Below are positions 55,365-64,000 of a stretch of DNA of 64,000 bases, in pieces. Source of the stretch: an uncultured Flavobacteriales bacterium. GTDB taxonomy: Bacteria > Bacteroidota > Bacteroidia > Flavobacteriales_D > Sanyastnellaceae. The notes beneath the pieces are model-generated. The model ran no database searches. It was not told where the DNA came from and saw only the letters and a list, made by a program, of their open reading frames with translations. The translations under genes were made by a program, and so were the position numbers. Location of the stretch: NCBI GenBank assembly GCA_938084585.1, contig CALKFF010000011.1, positions 1-64,000 on the forward strand, given 5' to 3'. Within the stretch, counting starts at the first letter, position 1. The number at the start of each line of letters is the position of its first letter.

Positions 55365-58256
55365 TCAGAGGTCCATGGCGAAGCTGATGTACGCCAACCG
55401 CCCCACTGTAGGGCCGCCATAGGTCTCGATGTGTTCGTTTTTCAAGAGGTTGCTCGCCCCGGCCTTCACGGTCAATCCCTGGGCGTCAAACTTGTAATTC
55501 ACCTGTCCGTCCAGGAGGTCGTAGGCCGGCACAAAGCCCGTGAACTGTGGGGAACCTTCAAACACGAAGCCCTGAACCCAGCGGTAGTTCAAGCTGAAAC
55601 CCCAGTTGTCCTTGCCTTTCGCCTCCAAGCCTCGGGCGGTCAACCCCAAGTTGTACTTGTGCTCGGGGGTGTTGAACGCGGGGATGATGGGGTCGTCTTC
55701 GTTCGTCTTGACCAGCTTGTTCCAGCTGTAGTTCCCGTTCAGGGTGAATTTGTCGTCGAGGAAGTAATTGAAGCCGAGTGAGGCGCCCTGGGTTTGGACT
55801 TGGTTCAAACTGTTGGCGGCGTAACGGTACACGTCCACCCCGGTGATGAATTCAGGGAACGACGGGTTCTCGAACAGCACGTCCAAGCCCAGGTTGTACC
55901 CGATGAAATGGGTGTACCAGCTGAAGTAATAGTTCGCGTCCAAGTACAACTTCTCCCCCACCGTGGTGCGGTAGCCCGCTTCCACCGTCCGAACCTGCTC
56001 AGGACGCAGCGACGCAATGTCGAAGTACTTCAACGTGTCCAAATTGAAGCCAATGTTGGAGCCTGTGGAGCTGTTTCGGTAATCGATGAAGCTCTGCACG
56101 GTGACCAAATCCTGCGCCCCATCCAGGTTGCCCACGAGCGTCGCAGGCCCCACGTCCAAGAAGAGGTACTGGTCGGCCAACGTGGGGTTGCGAAGCGCCG
56201 AGCTGAAGCTCAACCGCACGAAGTCCGTGGGCGTCGGCGTCCACACAAGCGAAGCCGCAGGCGAGACCACGAGGTTGAAGTTTTGGTTTTTGTCGGCGCG
56301 CATGGTCGCCGTCGCGATCAACTTGTCCTCGAGGAAGTGACGCTTGATGCCGGTGTACAAGCCCACCTCCTGGTTGGTGATCACGCGGCCATTCGTGTCG
56401 GAGAAGATGGTGCCGTCGGAATCCGGGGTGTAACGACGCATGTTGGCGCCAAAGCGAATCTCGTCGGCCCACCACGGTTTGAAAATTTTCTCGGCATGGA
56501 CATGCACCAGCGAGCTGCGGTCGAAGAACCGCGTCCCACCCTCGGTTTCGTTGTTCTTCTTGCCGACCAAGTCGTTGAACAAGGTGTTGAACCGTTCGGA
56601 ACCGGGCTGTGCAAAGCCTTGCGGATCCGTCGCGACGTCCGCCAATCCCGCGTATCCGTTGTTGGTCCACTGCTCCACTTGAGAATGCCAATTCGCCAAG
56701 TTCTCGCCGTTCTCGTCGTACCACGCATCCTCCGCCCCTTCCGGGTATCCAGCCACTGGCACCAGGGTGAAGATGTCCGGCGGCACGATCCACAGGGTGT
56801 CGTAGCGAACGATCTCCAACGTGGGGTAGGTCGCGTTGATCTGGGGTGCGATGCTGTCGATCCAGTAGGCGTAGTAGACCTTGGACCAATCGTAGTCGCT
56901 GCGCAAGCTGTCCTGCATGCGCAGGGCTGTGGCGTAAGGGTCGTAGCTGTTTCCTGCGTCCTCGCTGGTGCGGTAGGCGCGGATGAACCAGTCTCCTTTT
57001 TTGCGCAGCTCCACCTTGTGCTGGTAGAATTCGATGTCGCGCAGGCTGAAGCGGTTGTCCCCTTGGTACACCGTAGTGCCACGCCCCATGTTGAAGCCGT
57101 AGATCAGCTCGGGGCTTTCGTACGTCTTATCTGGCTGCAAGCGCCAGTGCCCGCTCAAGCTCACCTTGAGGTTGTCGGTGTTGTAATCCACCAAATCCAC
57201 CTCCTTGTACCCCGTGCGGTAGATCGTGCCGAGGCCCCGCGCGTTGGTGCTGTTGTCCCCCCCGTAATCCAGAGGCGAACTGTACTCGTCCCCGTAGATG
57301 TTCACGGCGTCGTACCGTCCGGGATTGGAAGCGTTCACAAGCGACCCGTCGACGGGTCCATAGTTGGTGGCTTCCCAATCGTAGGCCGAGAATGAGAAGG
57401 CGTTGACCTTGTAGGCAAACACCGGGTCGCCGTCCTCGTTGTCGAACGATTCCGCCCAACGGAATCCCCACTCGCTCAAGTTCCGCTCGCCCGTCCGGTA
57501 GGATGCGCTCAGGCCGTCGAACACAAACGGGTCTTTGGTTTCCATGTTGATCACGCCGTTGAACGCCCCCGGACCGTAGTACGCCGAGCTCGCGCCCGCC
57601 ACAATCTCCACCGTCTTGACGTCCAAATCGGGTGCCCCGAGGAAGTTCCCCAGGGAGAAGTTCAACCCGGGGCTTTGGTTGTCCACCCCGTCGATCAACT
57701 GCAAGGAACGCACGGGCGACGTGCTGTTGAAGCCGCGCGTGTTCACAATCTTGAAGCCCAACGACGCGGACGTCAAATCCACACCCTTCAGGTTGCCCAA
57801 GCCTTCGTAGAAGCTCCCGGTGGGCGCCTCTTTGATGGCCAACGCGTCCATGGTTTCCACAGTCAATGGGGCTTGCTTTTGTTTGTCGCTGATGCGCTCC
57901 CCGACGACCTCAGCCTCTTCAATCAGGACTTGGTCGGGCATGAGCTTGACTTCGATGCGCTGGTTGGCCTTGGTCACCGACACCTGCTTTAGGGAGTATC
58001 CGATGAAGCTGACGTTCAACGTCACAGGCAGGGAAGCCACGCCGATGTTGAAACGGCCGTCGAAGTCGGTCATGACACCCTTCGTCGTGCCGTCGACCGT
58101 CACGCTCGCCGAGAACATCGGTTCGCCGGTCTCGCCGTCCACCACGTTGCCAACCAACTGAATTTGGGCTTGTGCGCCCAAGGCCAAGGCCGACAGGATC
58201 AGGAGGGCCCACGTCCGCTTCAGCGGATGGGCGGAAAAGAGTGTAAAACGTGCCAT
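55365..58256 (-). CDS. TonB-dependent receptor with CarboxypepD_reg-like domain
   Basis: 963 aa from the ATG at 58256. Signal peptide (LLILSALALGAQAQ), then a carboxypeptidase-regulatory-like domain (VVDGETGEPMFSASVTVDGT), a plug domain (LQLIDGVDNQSPGLNFSLG, VEIVAGASSAYYGPGAFNGV) and a 22-strand-type barrel ending in GRLAYISFAMDL. No STN domain is present, so anti-sigma signalling through it is unlikely. Without a SusD-like partner the ligand may be a siderophore, vitamin or peptide rather than a polysaccharide. The secreted hydrolase-like gene is 101 bp downstream. Confidence 0.9.
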   Translation of the reverse strand: MARFTLFSAHPLKRTWALLILSALALGAQAQIQLVGNVVDGETGEPMFSASVTVDGTTKGVMTDFDGRFNIGVASLPVTLNVSFIGYSLKQVSVTKANQRIEVKLMPDQVLIEEAEVVGERISDKQKQAPLTVETMDALAIKEAPTGSFYEGLGNLKGVDLTSASLGFKIVNTRGFNSTSPVRSLQLIDGVDNQSPGLNFSLGNFLGAPDLDVKTVEIVAGASSAYYGPGAFNGVINMETKDPFVFDGLSASYRTGERNLSEWGFRWAESFDNEDGDPVFAYKVNAFSFSAYDWEATNYGPVDGSLVNASNPGRYDAVNIYGDEYSSPLDYGGDNSTNARGLGTIYRTGYKEVDLVDYNTDNLKVSLSGHWRLQPDKTYESPELIYGFNMGRGTTVYQGDNRFSLRDIEFYQHKVELRKKGDWFIRAYRTSEDAGNSYDPYATALRMQDSLRSDYDWSKVYYAYWIDSIAPQINATYPTLEIVRYDTLWIVPPDIFTLVPVAGYPEGAEDAWYDENGENLANWHSQVEQWTNNGYAGLADVATDPQGFAQPGSERFNTLFNDLVGKKNNETEGGTRFFDRSSLVHVHAEKIFKPWWADEIRFGANMRRYTPDSDGTIFSDTNGRVITNQEVGLYTGIKRHFLEDKLIATATMRADKNQNFNLVVSPAASLVWTPTPTDFVRLSFSSALRNPTLADQYLFLDVGPATLVGNLDGAQDLVTVQSFIDYRNSSTGSNIGFNLDTLKYFDIASLRPEQVRTVEAGYRTTVGEKLYLDANYYFSWYTHFIGYNLGLDVLFENPSFPEFITGVDVYRYAANSLNQVQTQGASLGFNYFLDDKFTLNGNYSWNKLVKTNEDDPIIPAFNTPEHKYNLGLTARGLEAKGKDNWGFSLNYRWVQGFVFEGSPQFTGFVPAYDLLDGQVNYKFDAQGLTVKAGASNLLKNEHIETYGGPTVGRLAYISFAMDL

Positions 58257-58355
58257 GGCTGGAGTTTGACTCGCAAGATGAGGCAAGACCCCCGACGTTG
58301 GACCTTCACCCGGGCGAAGGTTGTCCACGCGACACGTGCGAAATGTTGTGGGAAT

Positions 58356-58595
58356 TCAGGCTTCCTGTTCCGAGATGACCCAAGCCTCCGCTGGATCCAG
58401 GGCCAAATCCAAGACGTCCCCAGGGCGCAACTTTCGACGCCGGCGAGATTCCTGCTCGCCGTTGACGGTGACCAGGCCTTCGTCAACGATGGCCTTGGCT
58501 TCCCCTCCTGTGGCCGCGATGCCCGTGGCCTTCAGGAATTGAAGCAGGTCGATGTACTCGGTGTGGATGCCGAAAGTCTGCCGCGCCTCGCTCAT
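58356..58595 (-). CDS. S4-domain RNA-binding protein (YbcJ-like)
   Basis: 79 aa from the ATG at 58595. YIDLLQFLKATGIAATGGEA, KAIVDEGLVTVNGEQESRRR and KLRPGDVLDL are those of the small S4-like RNA-binding family that includes YbcJ. It probably binds structured RNA. The start overlaps the E1 stop by ATGA, so it is co-translated with the dehydrogenase gene, with no obvious functional tie. Confidence 0.85.
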   Translation of the reverse strand: MSEARQTFGIHTEYIDLLQFLKATGIAATGGEAKAIVDEGLVTVNGEQESRRRRKLRPGDVLDLALDPAEAWVISEQEA

Positions 58596-60982
58596 CGTAA
58601 CGACGGGTGGTTTGTGGGATCCACTTCGCGCATGACGTTGTACGCCGTCTCCACAATGTCCTCCACGCTGGGCTTGGAGAAGTAATCGCCGTCGCTCCCG
58701 TAGGCCGGCAGGTGTGGCTTCGCGGTCAAGGTTTGGGCTTGGCCGTCCAACATGTTCCACGCGCCCTGGCCGTTCAACACCGCATCCAACAAATAGGCTG
58801 CAGCACCCCCCGGCACGTCTTCGTCCACCACCAACAACCGGTTCGTTTTGGCGACAGATTGGGCCGTGGCGCCGTCCAAATCGAAGGGCAGCAAGGTCTG
58901 GGCGTCGATGAGTTCCACCTCCACGCCCAAATCGGACAACCGCTCGCACGCCTCTTGGCACAGGTGAAGCGTCGACCCGTAGGACAGCATGGTCAAATCT
59001 GTGCCTTCCCTCAACACCTCCACTTGGCCGAGGGGCACACGGAAGTCTCCGAGGTTGTTGGGGCAAGGTTCTTTCTTTCTGTAGCCGTTGAGGCACTCCA
59101 CCACCAACGCCGGCTCGTCGGCCGCCATCAAGGTGTTGTACATCCCAGCCGCTTGGGTCATGTTGCGTGGCACGCACACGCGCATGCCGCGCACCGAGTG
59201 CACGATGGCGCCCATGGGCGATCCGCTGTGCCAAATGCCCTCCAAACGGTGTCCGCGCGTCCGAACAATGAGCGGCGCCTTCTGCCCGCCCGCCGTGCGG
59301 TAACGGACCGTGGCCAAGTCGTCGCGCATCAATTGCAAGGCGTAGTACAGGTAATCCAAGTACTGAATCTCCGCGATGGGCCTCAACCCACGCATGGCCA
59401 TCCCAATGCCTTGCCCGAGGATGGTGCATTCCCGGATGCCGGTGTCGCTGACGCGTATGGCGCCAAACTTCTCCTGCATGCCTTCCATCACCTGGTTCAC
59501 CCCCCCGATGCCGCCGGTGTCCTCCCCGAAGGTCAACACCCTGGAGTCGCGATCGAACATCACTTCAAAATTGCGCTGAAGCACTTGACGGCCGTCGAGC
59601 ACTTCAGGGTCGGCGTCGTACGTGGCGGGCACAGGCTCCACGTCCAAGGCGTTGTCGTTCCCCTCGCTGTAGAGGTGGGCGTTGTACCGCTGAACGTTGT
59701 CCTTCTCAAACGCCGACAACCACCCGGTGAGGTGGCTGCGCGCCGTCGACCCGTCTCCTGCAGTGTCGACAAGCGCTTGCCTGACCGCTTGCGCGACTTC
59801 GGCGCGGCCCGCGTCGGGGTTGTTGCGGAGCGCTTCGGCCCGGGCGGCGTCCACCGGCTGGAGCACATCGCTTGCGGAGAGACGCTCCTCGTCGATGGCG
59901 GCGCGGAAAGCAGACCAAGCCGCCTTTTGCTGCGCCCGAACGTCTTTTTTGACCTCCTTCCGGAGCGCCTGCAACTCGTCCTCTGTGGCCGCCCCTTCGT
60001 GAATCAAGAACTCGGACATCTTTTGGATGCAATCGAATTCCTTGGCCCACGCGAGCCGCTCTTCAGATTTGTAACGCTCGTGCGACCCAGAGGTGCTGTG
60101 TCCTTGCGGTTGGGTCACCTCTTCCACGTGCACCAACACGGGCACATGGTCCTCACGACAGCGCTTCGCCGCCTCTTCGTAGGTCGCGACCAAAGACGGG
60201 TAATCCCACCCCTTGACGCGGTAGATGACCAGCCCGTTGGTGGCCTCTTCACGCTGGAAACCGGACAACGCGGTCGAGATGCTTTCCTTGACGGTTTGGT
60301 ACTTCTTGGGAACGGAAATGCCGTAACCGTCGTCCCACACGCTCATCAACATGGGGACTTCCAACACGCATGCCGCGTTCATGGATTCCCAAAACATGCC
60401 TTCCGAGGTGCTCGCGTCCCCGATGGTGCCTATGGCGATTTCGTTGCCGCCTGAGGTGAAGGTCTCCATGGAGGAGGCCAATTCGGGCAACGCCCGGAAC
60501 ACCTTGCTCGCTTGGGCGAGCCCCACCAAACGCGGCATTTGCGCCCCTGTCGGCGACACGTCGGGCGAGCTGTTGAATCCCGCCATCAAGTCCTTCCAAC
60601 TTCCGTCGTCTTCCAAGGTTCGGGTGGCGAAGTGCCCGCCCATCTGACGACCTCCTGAGGTGGGGTCGGCCGCCACGTCGGCGTGGGCGTACAACGCCGC
60701 GAAGTATTGCTGCACACTCAGCAGGCCCTTGGCCATCATGAGCGTTTGGTCCCGGTAGTACCCGGAACGCCAATCGCCTGGCTGCAACACCTTGGCGAGT
60801 GCCACTTGCGCCATCTCCTTCCCGTCCCCAAAAATCCCAAACTTCGCCTTTCCTGTGAGCACTTCTTTGCGGCCGAGAAGCGAGGCTTCACGGCTGAGGC
60901 ACATCAATTTGAAATCTGCGAGAAGCGTCTCTCGAAACGCTTGAACATCTTGGTTCGTGGGGGTGGTGGAAGTTGCCGCCAT
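58592..60982 (-). CDS. Fused 2-oxo acid dehydrogenase E1 alpha/beta
   Basis: 796 aa from the ATG at 60982. The first half is E1 alpha (TPP-binding IGDASTSEGMFWESMNAACV, with Asp and Asn of the Mg/TPP motif); the second half from about residue 470 is E1 beta (LTFGEDTGGIGGVNQVMEG, GIGMAMRGLRPIAEIQYLDY). Such fusions are common in Bacteroidota and are usually named branched-chain 2-oxoisovalerate or pyruvate dehydrogenase E1. The lpd gene encoding E3 starts on the other strand 2.6 kb away; E2 is outside the window. The S4 gene overlaps its stop. Confidence 0.9.
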   Translation of the reverse strand: MAATSTTPTNQDVQAFRETLLADFKLMCLSREASLLGRKEVLTGKAKFGIFGDGKEMAQVALAKVLQPGDWRSGYYRDQTLMMAKGLLSVQQYFAALYAHADVAADPTSGGRQMGGHFATRTLEDDGSWKDLMAGFNSSPDVSPTGAQMPRLVGLAQASKVFRALPELASSMETFTSGGNEIAIGTIGDASTSEGMFWESMNAACVLEVPMLMSVWDDGYGISVPKKYQTVKESISTALSGFQREEATNGLVIYRVKGWDYPSLVATYEEAAKRCREDHVPVLVHVEEVTQPQGHSTSGSHERYKSEERLAWAKEFDCIQKMSEFLIHEGAATEDELQALRKEVKKDVRAQQKAAWSAFRAAIDEERLSASDVLQPVDAARAEALRNNPDAGRAEVAQAVRQALVDTAGDGSTARSHLTGWLSAFEKDNVQRYNAHLYSEGNDNALDVEPVPATYDADPEVLDGRQVLQRNFEVMFDRDSRVLTFGEDTGGIGGVNQVMEGMQEKFGAIRVSDTGIRECTILGQGIGMAMRGLRPIAEIQYLDYLYYALQLMRDDLATVRYRTAGGQKAPLIVRTRGHRLEGIWHSGSPMGAIVHSVRGMRVCVPRNMTQAAGMYNTLMAADEPALVVECLNGYRKKEPCPNNLGDFRVPLGQVEVLREGTDLTMLSYGSTLHLCQEACERLSDLGVEVELIDAQTLLPFDLDGATAQSVAKTNRLLVVDEDVPGGAAAYLLDAVLNGQGAWNMLDGQAQTLTAKPHLPAYGSDGDYFSKPSVEDIVETAYNVMREVDPTNHPSLR

Positions 60983-60988
60983 GGAGTG

Positions 60989-60996
60989 CAAAAGTA
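60989..60996 (-). promoter_or_regulatory. -7 box for the fused E1 gene
   Basis: TACTTTTG on the minus strand, perfect TAnnTTTG, 6 nt before the ATG at 60982, in the 41-bp gap after psuG. It implies the E1-S4 pair has its own start. Confidence 0.6.
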
Positions 60997-61023
60997 CGCA
61001 GACCCTCGCCTCCTTGGGAGGAC

Positions 61024-61935
61024 TCAACCCAAGGCCGCGTAGGCCTTGGCGATTTGGCCTCCGACCATGGCGTTGTGCTTCACCAAAGCCACATTCGCCG
61101 CCAAGCTCTTCCCCACCGTCGCCTCGGCGATGAATTTGAGCAAAAACGGCGTCAGCGCCTTGCCTTCCACACCCTGGCGATCGGCCGCAGCCAAAGCCTC
61201 TTCCGTGGCGCCGGCCGCGTCAAAACCGGCCGCGTCGGGCACGGGGTTGGCGACCAGCACGCCCCCAGTGAGTCCAAGGCCCCACTTGGCATGCATGGTG
61301 CGCGCCACGTCCTCCGGAGAATCTGCGCGGTGGGCCACCGCGAGTCCACTTCGAGGCGTGAAAAACGCTGGAAATTCGTCTGTGCCATACCCCAGCACCG
61401 TAATGCCTTGGGTCTCGAGGACCTCCAAGGTCTTAGGCAAATCCAAAATCGACTTCGCCCCTGCGCTGACCACGGCCACGTTGTGTTGGGCGAGTTCCCC
61501 GAGGTCCGCACTGATGTCCCAGGTGTCCGCGACGCCGCGGTGCACCCCGCCAATGCCACCCGTCACGAACACCCCAATCCCTGCCAAACCGGCGCCGATC
61601 AAGGTGCCGCTGACCGTCGTGGCCCCCAAGCTGCCTTGGGCGAGCACCACGGGGAGGTCGCGACGGGACACTTTGGACACGTCAGGCTCGGAGGCCAGGC
61701 GATGAAGAATGTCTTCCGTGCAGCCCACCTTCAACTTGCCGTCCACCACCGCGACGGTGGCCGGAACAGCGCCCTCAGCACGCACAATAGACTCCACCTC
61801 ACGGGCGGTGTCCAGGTTGGCAGGGAAAGGCATGCCGTGGGCCACAATGGTGGACTCCAACGCCACGACCGGCCGCCCTTCAGTAAGGGCATCCTGCACC
61901 TCTTCGGCCACCGCCAACCAGGGCGATTTGCTCAT
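61024..61935 (-). CDS. psuG: Pseudouridine-5'-phosphate glycosidase
   Basis: 303 aa from the ATG at 61935, overlapping the obgE stop by [72 protein letters not shown] and LANPVP-like [12 protein letters not shown] are the PsuG signature; the Mn-binding and Lys/Asp residues lie in these. It splits pseudouridine 5'-phosphate into uracil and ribose 5-phosphate. No psuK kinase is adjacent. Confidence 0.95.
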   Translation of the reverse strand: MSKSPWLAVAEEVQDALTEGRPVVALESTIVAHGMPFPANLDTAREVESIVRAEGAVPATVAVVDGKLKVGCTEDILHRLASEPDVSKVSRRDLPVVLAQGSLGATTVSGTLIGAGLAGIGVFVTGGIGGVHRGVADTWDISADLGELAQHNVAVVSAGAKSILDLPKTLEVLETQGITVLGYGTDEFPAFFTPRSGLAVAHRADSPEDVARTMHAKWGLGLTGGVLVANPVPDAAGFDAAGATEEALAAADRQGVEGKALTPFLLKFIAEATVGKSLAANVALVKHNAMVGGQIAKAYAALG

Positions 61936-62963
61936 TGGAAATGGGGGTTGTGGAGCAACGGGTTGGCCTGCACGATGGCGTTCCACACCGCGTCTTTGAG
62001 CGGTTGAAGGCCCTGCTGCGCCACGCTGCTGAAAAACAACGGCGGTACCTCCAAGTGTTGGGCCAATTCCGCACGCAACTCCCGCTCCAACTCGTCGTCA
62101 AGCATGTCGCATTTGCTGACCGCGAGGATGTGCTGCTTCTCCATCAAATCCGGGTTGTACTTCTCGAGTTCCCGGCGCAGGGTGGCGTATTCCGCAGGGA
62201 TGTCGTCCGCGTCCGCAGGGACCAAAAACAACAACACCGGGTTGCGCTCGATGTGACGCAAGAACCGCAGGCCCAGTCCCTTTCCTTCCGCCGCCCCTTC
62301 AATGATGCCGGGGATGTCGGCCATGACAAAACTCTTGTTGTTGCGGTGGGCCACCATGCCCAGGTTGGGACGGAGGGTGGTGAACGGGTAGTCGGCGATC
62401 TCGGGTTTGGCCGCGCTCACGACGCTCAAAAGCGTGGACTTCCCAGCGTTGGGGAACCCCACGAGTCCGACGTCGGCAAGAAGCTTGAGCTCCAGGATTT
62501 TCCACTCCTCGCGGCCGTCCTCCCCGGGCTGGGCGTAGCGCGGGGCTTGGTTGGTGGGCGACTTGAAGTGGTCGTTCCCCAACCCGCCGCGTCCTCCAGG
62601 TGTGGCCACCACGGTTTGTCCGTGCTCGGTGATTTCAAATTGGGTCTCCCCCGTTTCGGGGTCTTTGACCAGGGTGCCCAACGGGACTTCGATCACAGCG
62701 TCCTTGCCGTCGGCGCCATGCTTGCGGTTGCCAGAACCTCCTTCGCCGTGGTCCGCGATCACGTGACGCTGGTACTTCAAATGAAGGAGCGTCCACAGCT
62801 GGTCGTTGCCACGGATGATGACGTGACCGCCACGTCCGCCGTCGCCGCCGTCAGGACCGCCTTTGGAGGTGGTCTTGTCGCGGTGCATATGCGTCGAGCC
62901 CTGCCCGCCCTTTCCAGAACGGCAGCAGATCTTGACGTAGTCGACGAAGTTTTGGCTGGCCAT
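61932..62963 (-). CDS. obgE: Obg-family GTPase
   Basis: 343 aa. The Gly-rich Obg fold ([17 protein letters not shown]) is followed by the G domain: P-loop [14 protein letters not shown], switch elements [11 protein letters not shown], the G3-type [16 protein letters not shown] and the NKxD-like VSKCDM. The C-terminal extension is short. It acts in 50S subunit assembly and stress control. It begins 3 bp after adk and overlaps psuG, so adk-obgE-psuG form an operon. Confidence 0.95.
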   Translation of the reverse strand: MASQNFVDYVKICCRSGKGGQGSTHMHRDKTTSKGGPDGGDGGRGGHVIIRGNDQLWTLLHLKYQRHVIADHGEGGSGNRKHGADGKDAVIEVPLGTLVKDPETGETQFEITEHGQTVVATPGGRGGLGNDHFKSPTNQAPRYAQPGEDGREEWKILELKLLADVGLVGFPNAGKSTLLSVVSAAKPEIADYPFTTLRPNLGMVAHRNNKSFVMADIPGIIEGAAEGKGLGLRFLRHIERNPVLLFLVPADADDIPAEYATLRRELEKYNPDLMEKQHILAVSKCDMLDDELERELRAELAQHLEVPPLFFSSVAQQGLQPLKDAVWNAIVQANPLLHNPHFQ

Positions 62964-62966
62964 GCC

Positions 62967-63536
62967 TCAGGCGCCAATCGCGCCGGTGAGCCGCTCGGTG
63001 ATGTCCTCGATGGAACCCACCCCGTCGATGCCCTGATACTTGCCCGCGGCGCGGTAGTGGTCGGCCACAGGGGCGGTCTCGGCGTTGTACACGTCGATGC
63101 GCTTTTGGATGACGGCCGGGTCGGCGTCGTCGGCGCGGCCGGAGGTGGCCGCACGTGCAAGCAGGCGCTGCTTCAATTCCTCCTCGGGAACTTCGAGGGC
63201 GAGCATGGAGGAGATGGTTTGGCCTTTCCCTTCGAGGAAGGCGTCCAACGCCGCGGCTTGCGCCGTGGTGCGTGGGAATCCGTCAAAAATGAATCCGGCG
63301 GCCTCGGGGTGCTTGTTCACCTCCGATTCCAGCATGCGGATGGTCACGTCGTCGGGAACGAGTTGACCTTGGTCCATGTAGCTTTTGGCCAAGTTCCCCA
63401 ACTCCGTTTCTCCCTTGATGTTGGCGCGGAAAATGTCTCCAGTGCTGAGGTGAACCAAGCTGTAGTGCTTCACCAAAAAAGCACTTTGGGTGCCCTTCCC
63501 TGCCCCTGGAGGGCCAAACAAAATCAAGTTCCTCAT
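62967..63536 (-). CDS. adk: Adenylate kinase
   Basis: 189 aa, the short form without the zinc-type LID. P-loop GPPGAGKGTQSAFLVKH, STGDIFRANIKGETELG, DGFPRTTAQAAAL (the NMP site) and RADDADPAVIQKRIDVY are present. It interconverts ATP, ADP and AMP. The operon with obgE and psuG follows. A TATCTTCG -7 box lies 36 nt upstream and is divergent from the lpd box. Confidence 0.96.
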   Translation of the reverse strand: MRNLILFGPPGAGKGTQSAFLVKHYSLVHLSTGDIFRANIKGETELGNLAKSYMDQGQLVPDDVTIRMLESEVNKHPEAAGFIFDGFPRTTAQAAALDAFLEGKGQTISSMLALEVPEEELKQRLLARAATSGRADDADPAVIQKRIDVYNAETAPVADHYRAAGKYQGIDGVGSIEDITERLTGAIGA

Positions 63537-63572
63537 CGCTGTGTTCCTTTCGTGGATTCTTTGGGGAAAATG

Positions 63573-63580
63573 CGAAGATA
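63573..63580 (-). promoter_or_regulatory. -7 box for adk
   Basis: TATCTTCG on the minus strand, 36 nt before the ATG at 63536; 19 bp separate it from the lpd box on the plus strand. Confidence 0.5.
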
Positions 63581-63599
63581 GTTGAATGCTTCAAGGCAG

Positions 63600-63607
63600 T
63601 ACCTTCG
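63600..63607 (+). promoter_or_regulatory. -7 box for lpd
   Basis: TACCTTCG on the plus strand, exactly 4 nt before the ATG at 63612. Confidence 0.55.
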
Positions 63608-63611
63608 CGGC

Positions 63612-64000
63612 ATGAAGTACGACGTGATTGTTCTTGGAAGCGGGCCTGGCGGATATGTGACCGCCATCCGTGCATCGCAATTGGGTTTGAAAACCGCCGT
63701 GGTGGAGCGTGAGGCGCTGGGCGGCATTTGTTTGAACTGGGGGTGCATCCCCACCAAGGCGCTTTTGAAGAGCGCCAACGTGTTTGAGTACATCGAGCAC
63801 GCCGAGGATTACGGCATCCAAGTCGGCGCCCCCAAGGTGGACTTTGAAGGCATGGTGAAGCGCAGCCGCGGCGTTGCGGAGGGCATGAGCGGAGGCGTGA
63901 CGTTCCTCATGAAGAAGAACAACATCGACGTGATCATGGGCAACGGAAAGTTGCTCCCCGGCAAGAAGCTCGAGGTGACTGCCGCCGACGGCGCGGTGTC
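63612..64000 (+). CDS. lpd: Dihydrolipoyl dehydrogenase (E3), N-terminal part
   Basis: The first 129 codons are in the window; the gene is cut by the right edge. The FAD-binding GSGPGGYVTAIRAS and the redox disulfide motif GGICLNWGCIPTKALL are present. It reoxidises lipoamide in 2-oxo acid dehydrogenase complexes; the fused E1 gene lies 2.6 kb away on the opposite strand. The ATG is 4 nt behind TACCTTCG. Confidence 0.95.
   Translation, partial: MKYDVIVLGSGPGGYVTAIRASQLGLKTAVVEREALGGICLNWGCIPTKALLKSANVFEYIEHAEDYGIQVGAPKVDFEGMVKRSRGVAEGMSGGVTFLMKKNNIDVIMGNGKLLPGKKLEVTAADGAV

Noticed and set aside
58257-58355. Terminator between the S4 gene and the TonB receptor gene
   Set aside because: A CCTTC/GAAGG hairpin exists but is only 5 bp long and has no T-run, so it is not supported.
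58607-60454. 615-aa plus-strand ORF opposite the fused E1 gene
   Set aside because: Shadow frame without domains; the E1 frame carries the TPP motif.

Overview
The window reads as a chromosome segment of a GC-rich member of the Bacteroidota, most likely Flavobacteriales. I infer this from a type IX secretion C-terminal domain, a TonB receptor with a CarboxypepD_reg-like domain, lineage-typical families (DUF3822 beside rsmD and coaD, a Lacal_2735-type protein, PdeM, fused E1 alpha/beta), near absence of Shine-Dalgarno sequences, and repeated TAnnTTTG-like -7 boxes just upstream of genes. Coding density is very high: no gap over about 300 bp lacks a gene. I saw no tRNA, rRNA, CRISPR array or insertion sequence.

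Layout. 1-4.9 kb (+): end of an Fe-S protein, CCG-domain protein, fabG, VWA-like membrane protein, SPFH protein. 5-8.5 kb (-): rpmB, cinA, a secreted Asp-box propeller protein. 8.6-12.5 kb (-): rsfS-ftsH-DUF2007-cdsA-psd operon, divergent from birA. 13.3-19.1 kb: SRPBCC protein and pyrE, NUDIX hydrolase, then a (-) run with DUF3822, rsmD, coaD. 19.2-28.7 kb: RecD-like helicase, ndk, ornithine aminotransferase, CBS/CysK-like enzyme, LolE-like permease, a YdeI-NamZ fusion, pdeM. 28.8-35.6 kb (+): acnB and monomeric icd bracket a MacB-like permease and an acetyltransferase. 36-41.5 kb: TlpA-like lipoprotein, ppk1-ppx operon, peroxiredoxin. 41.9-49.3 kb (-): a tightly packed nine-gene run with three different photolyase/cryptochrome proteins. 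49.3-58.3 kb (-): valS, DUF1573 protein, a large secreted hydrolase-like protein, TonB receptor. 58.4-63.5 kb (-): adk-obgE-psuG, then E1-S4. At the right edge lpd starts on (+).

The most interesting region is the photolyase run. It encodes a DASH-type cryptochrome, an FeS-type (6-4) photolyase-like protein and a divergent third photolyase that seems to lack flavin-site residues. With them are an SDR lacking the canonical YxxxK tyrosine, a flavin reductase, an alpha/beta hydrolase, a 47-aa DUF2256 protein and a 57-aa Lacal_2735 protein; the last two are absent from the ORF track. Spacings of a few bases or 4-bp overlaps suggest one transcript.

A second theme is expression signals. Many first genes have a TAnnTTTG or TAnnTTCG box only 3-7 nt before the start codon, so many mRNAs are probably leaderless. 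One intergenic region (birA/rsfS) holds two such boxes back to back.

All family assignments are by eye from remembered motifs; no search was run.
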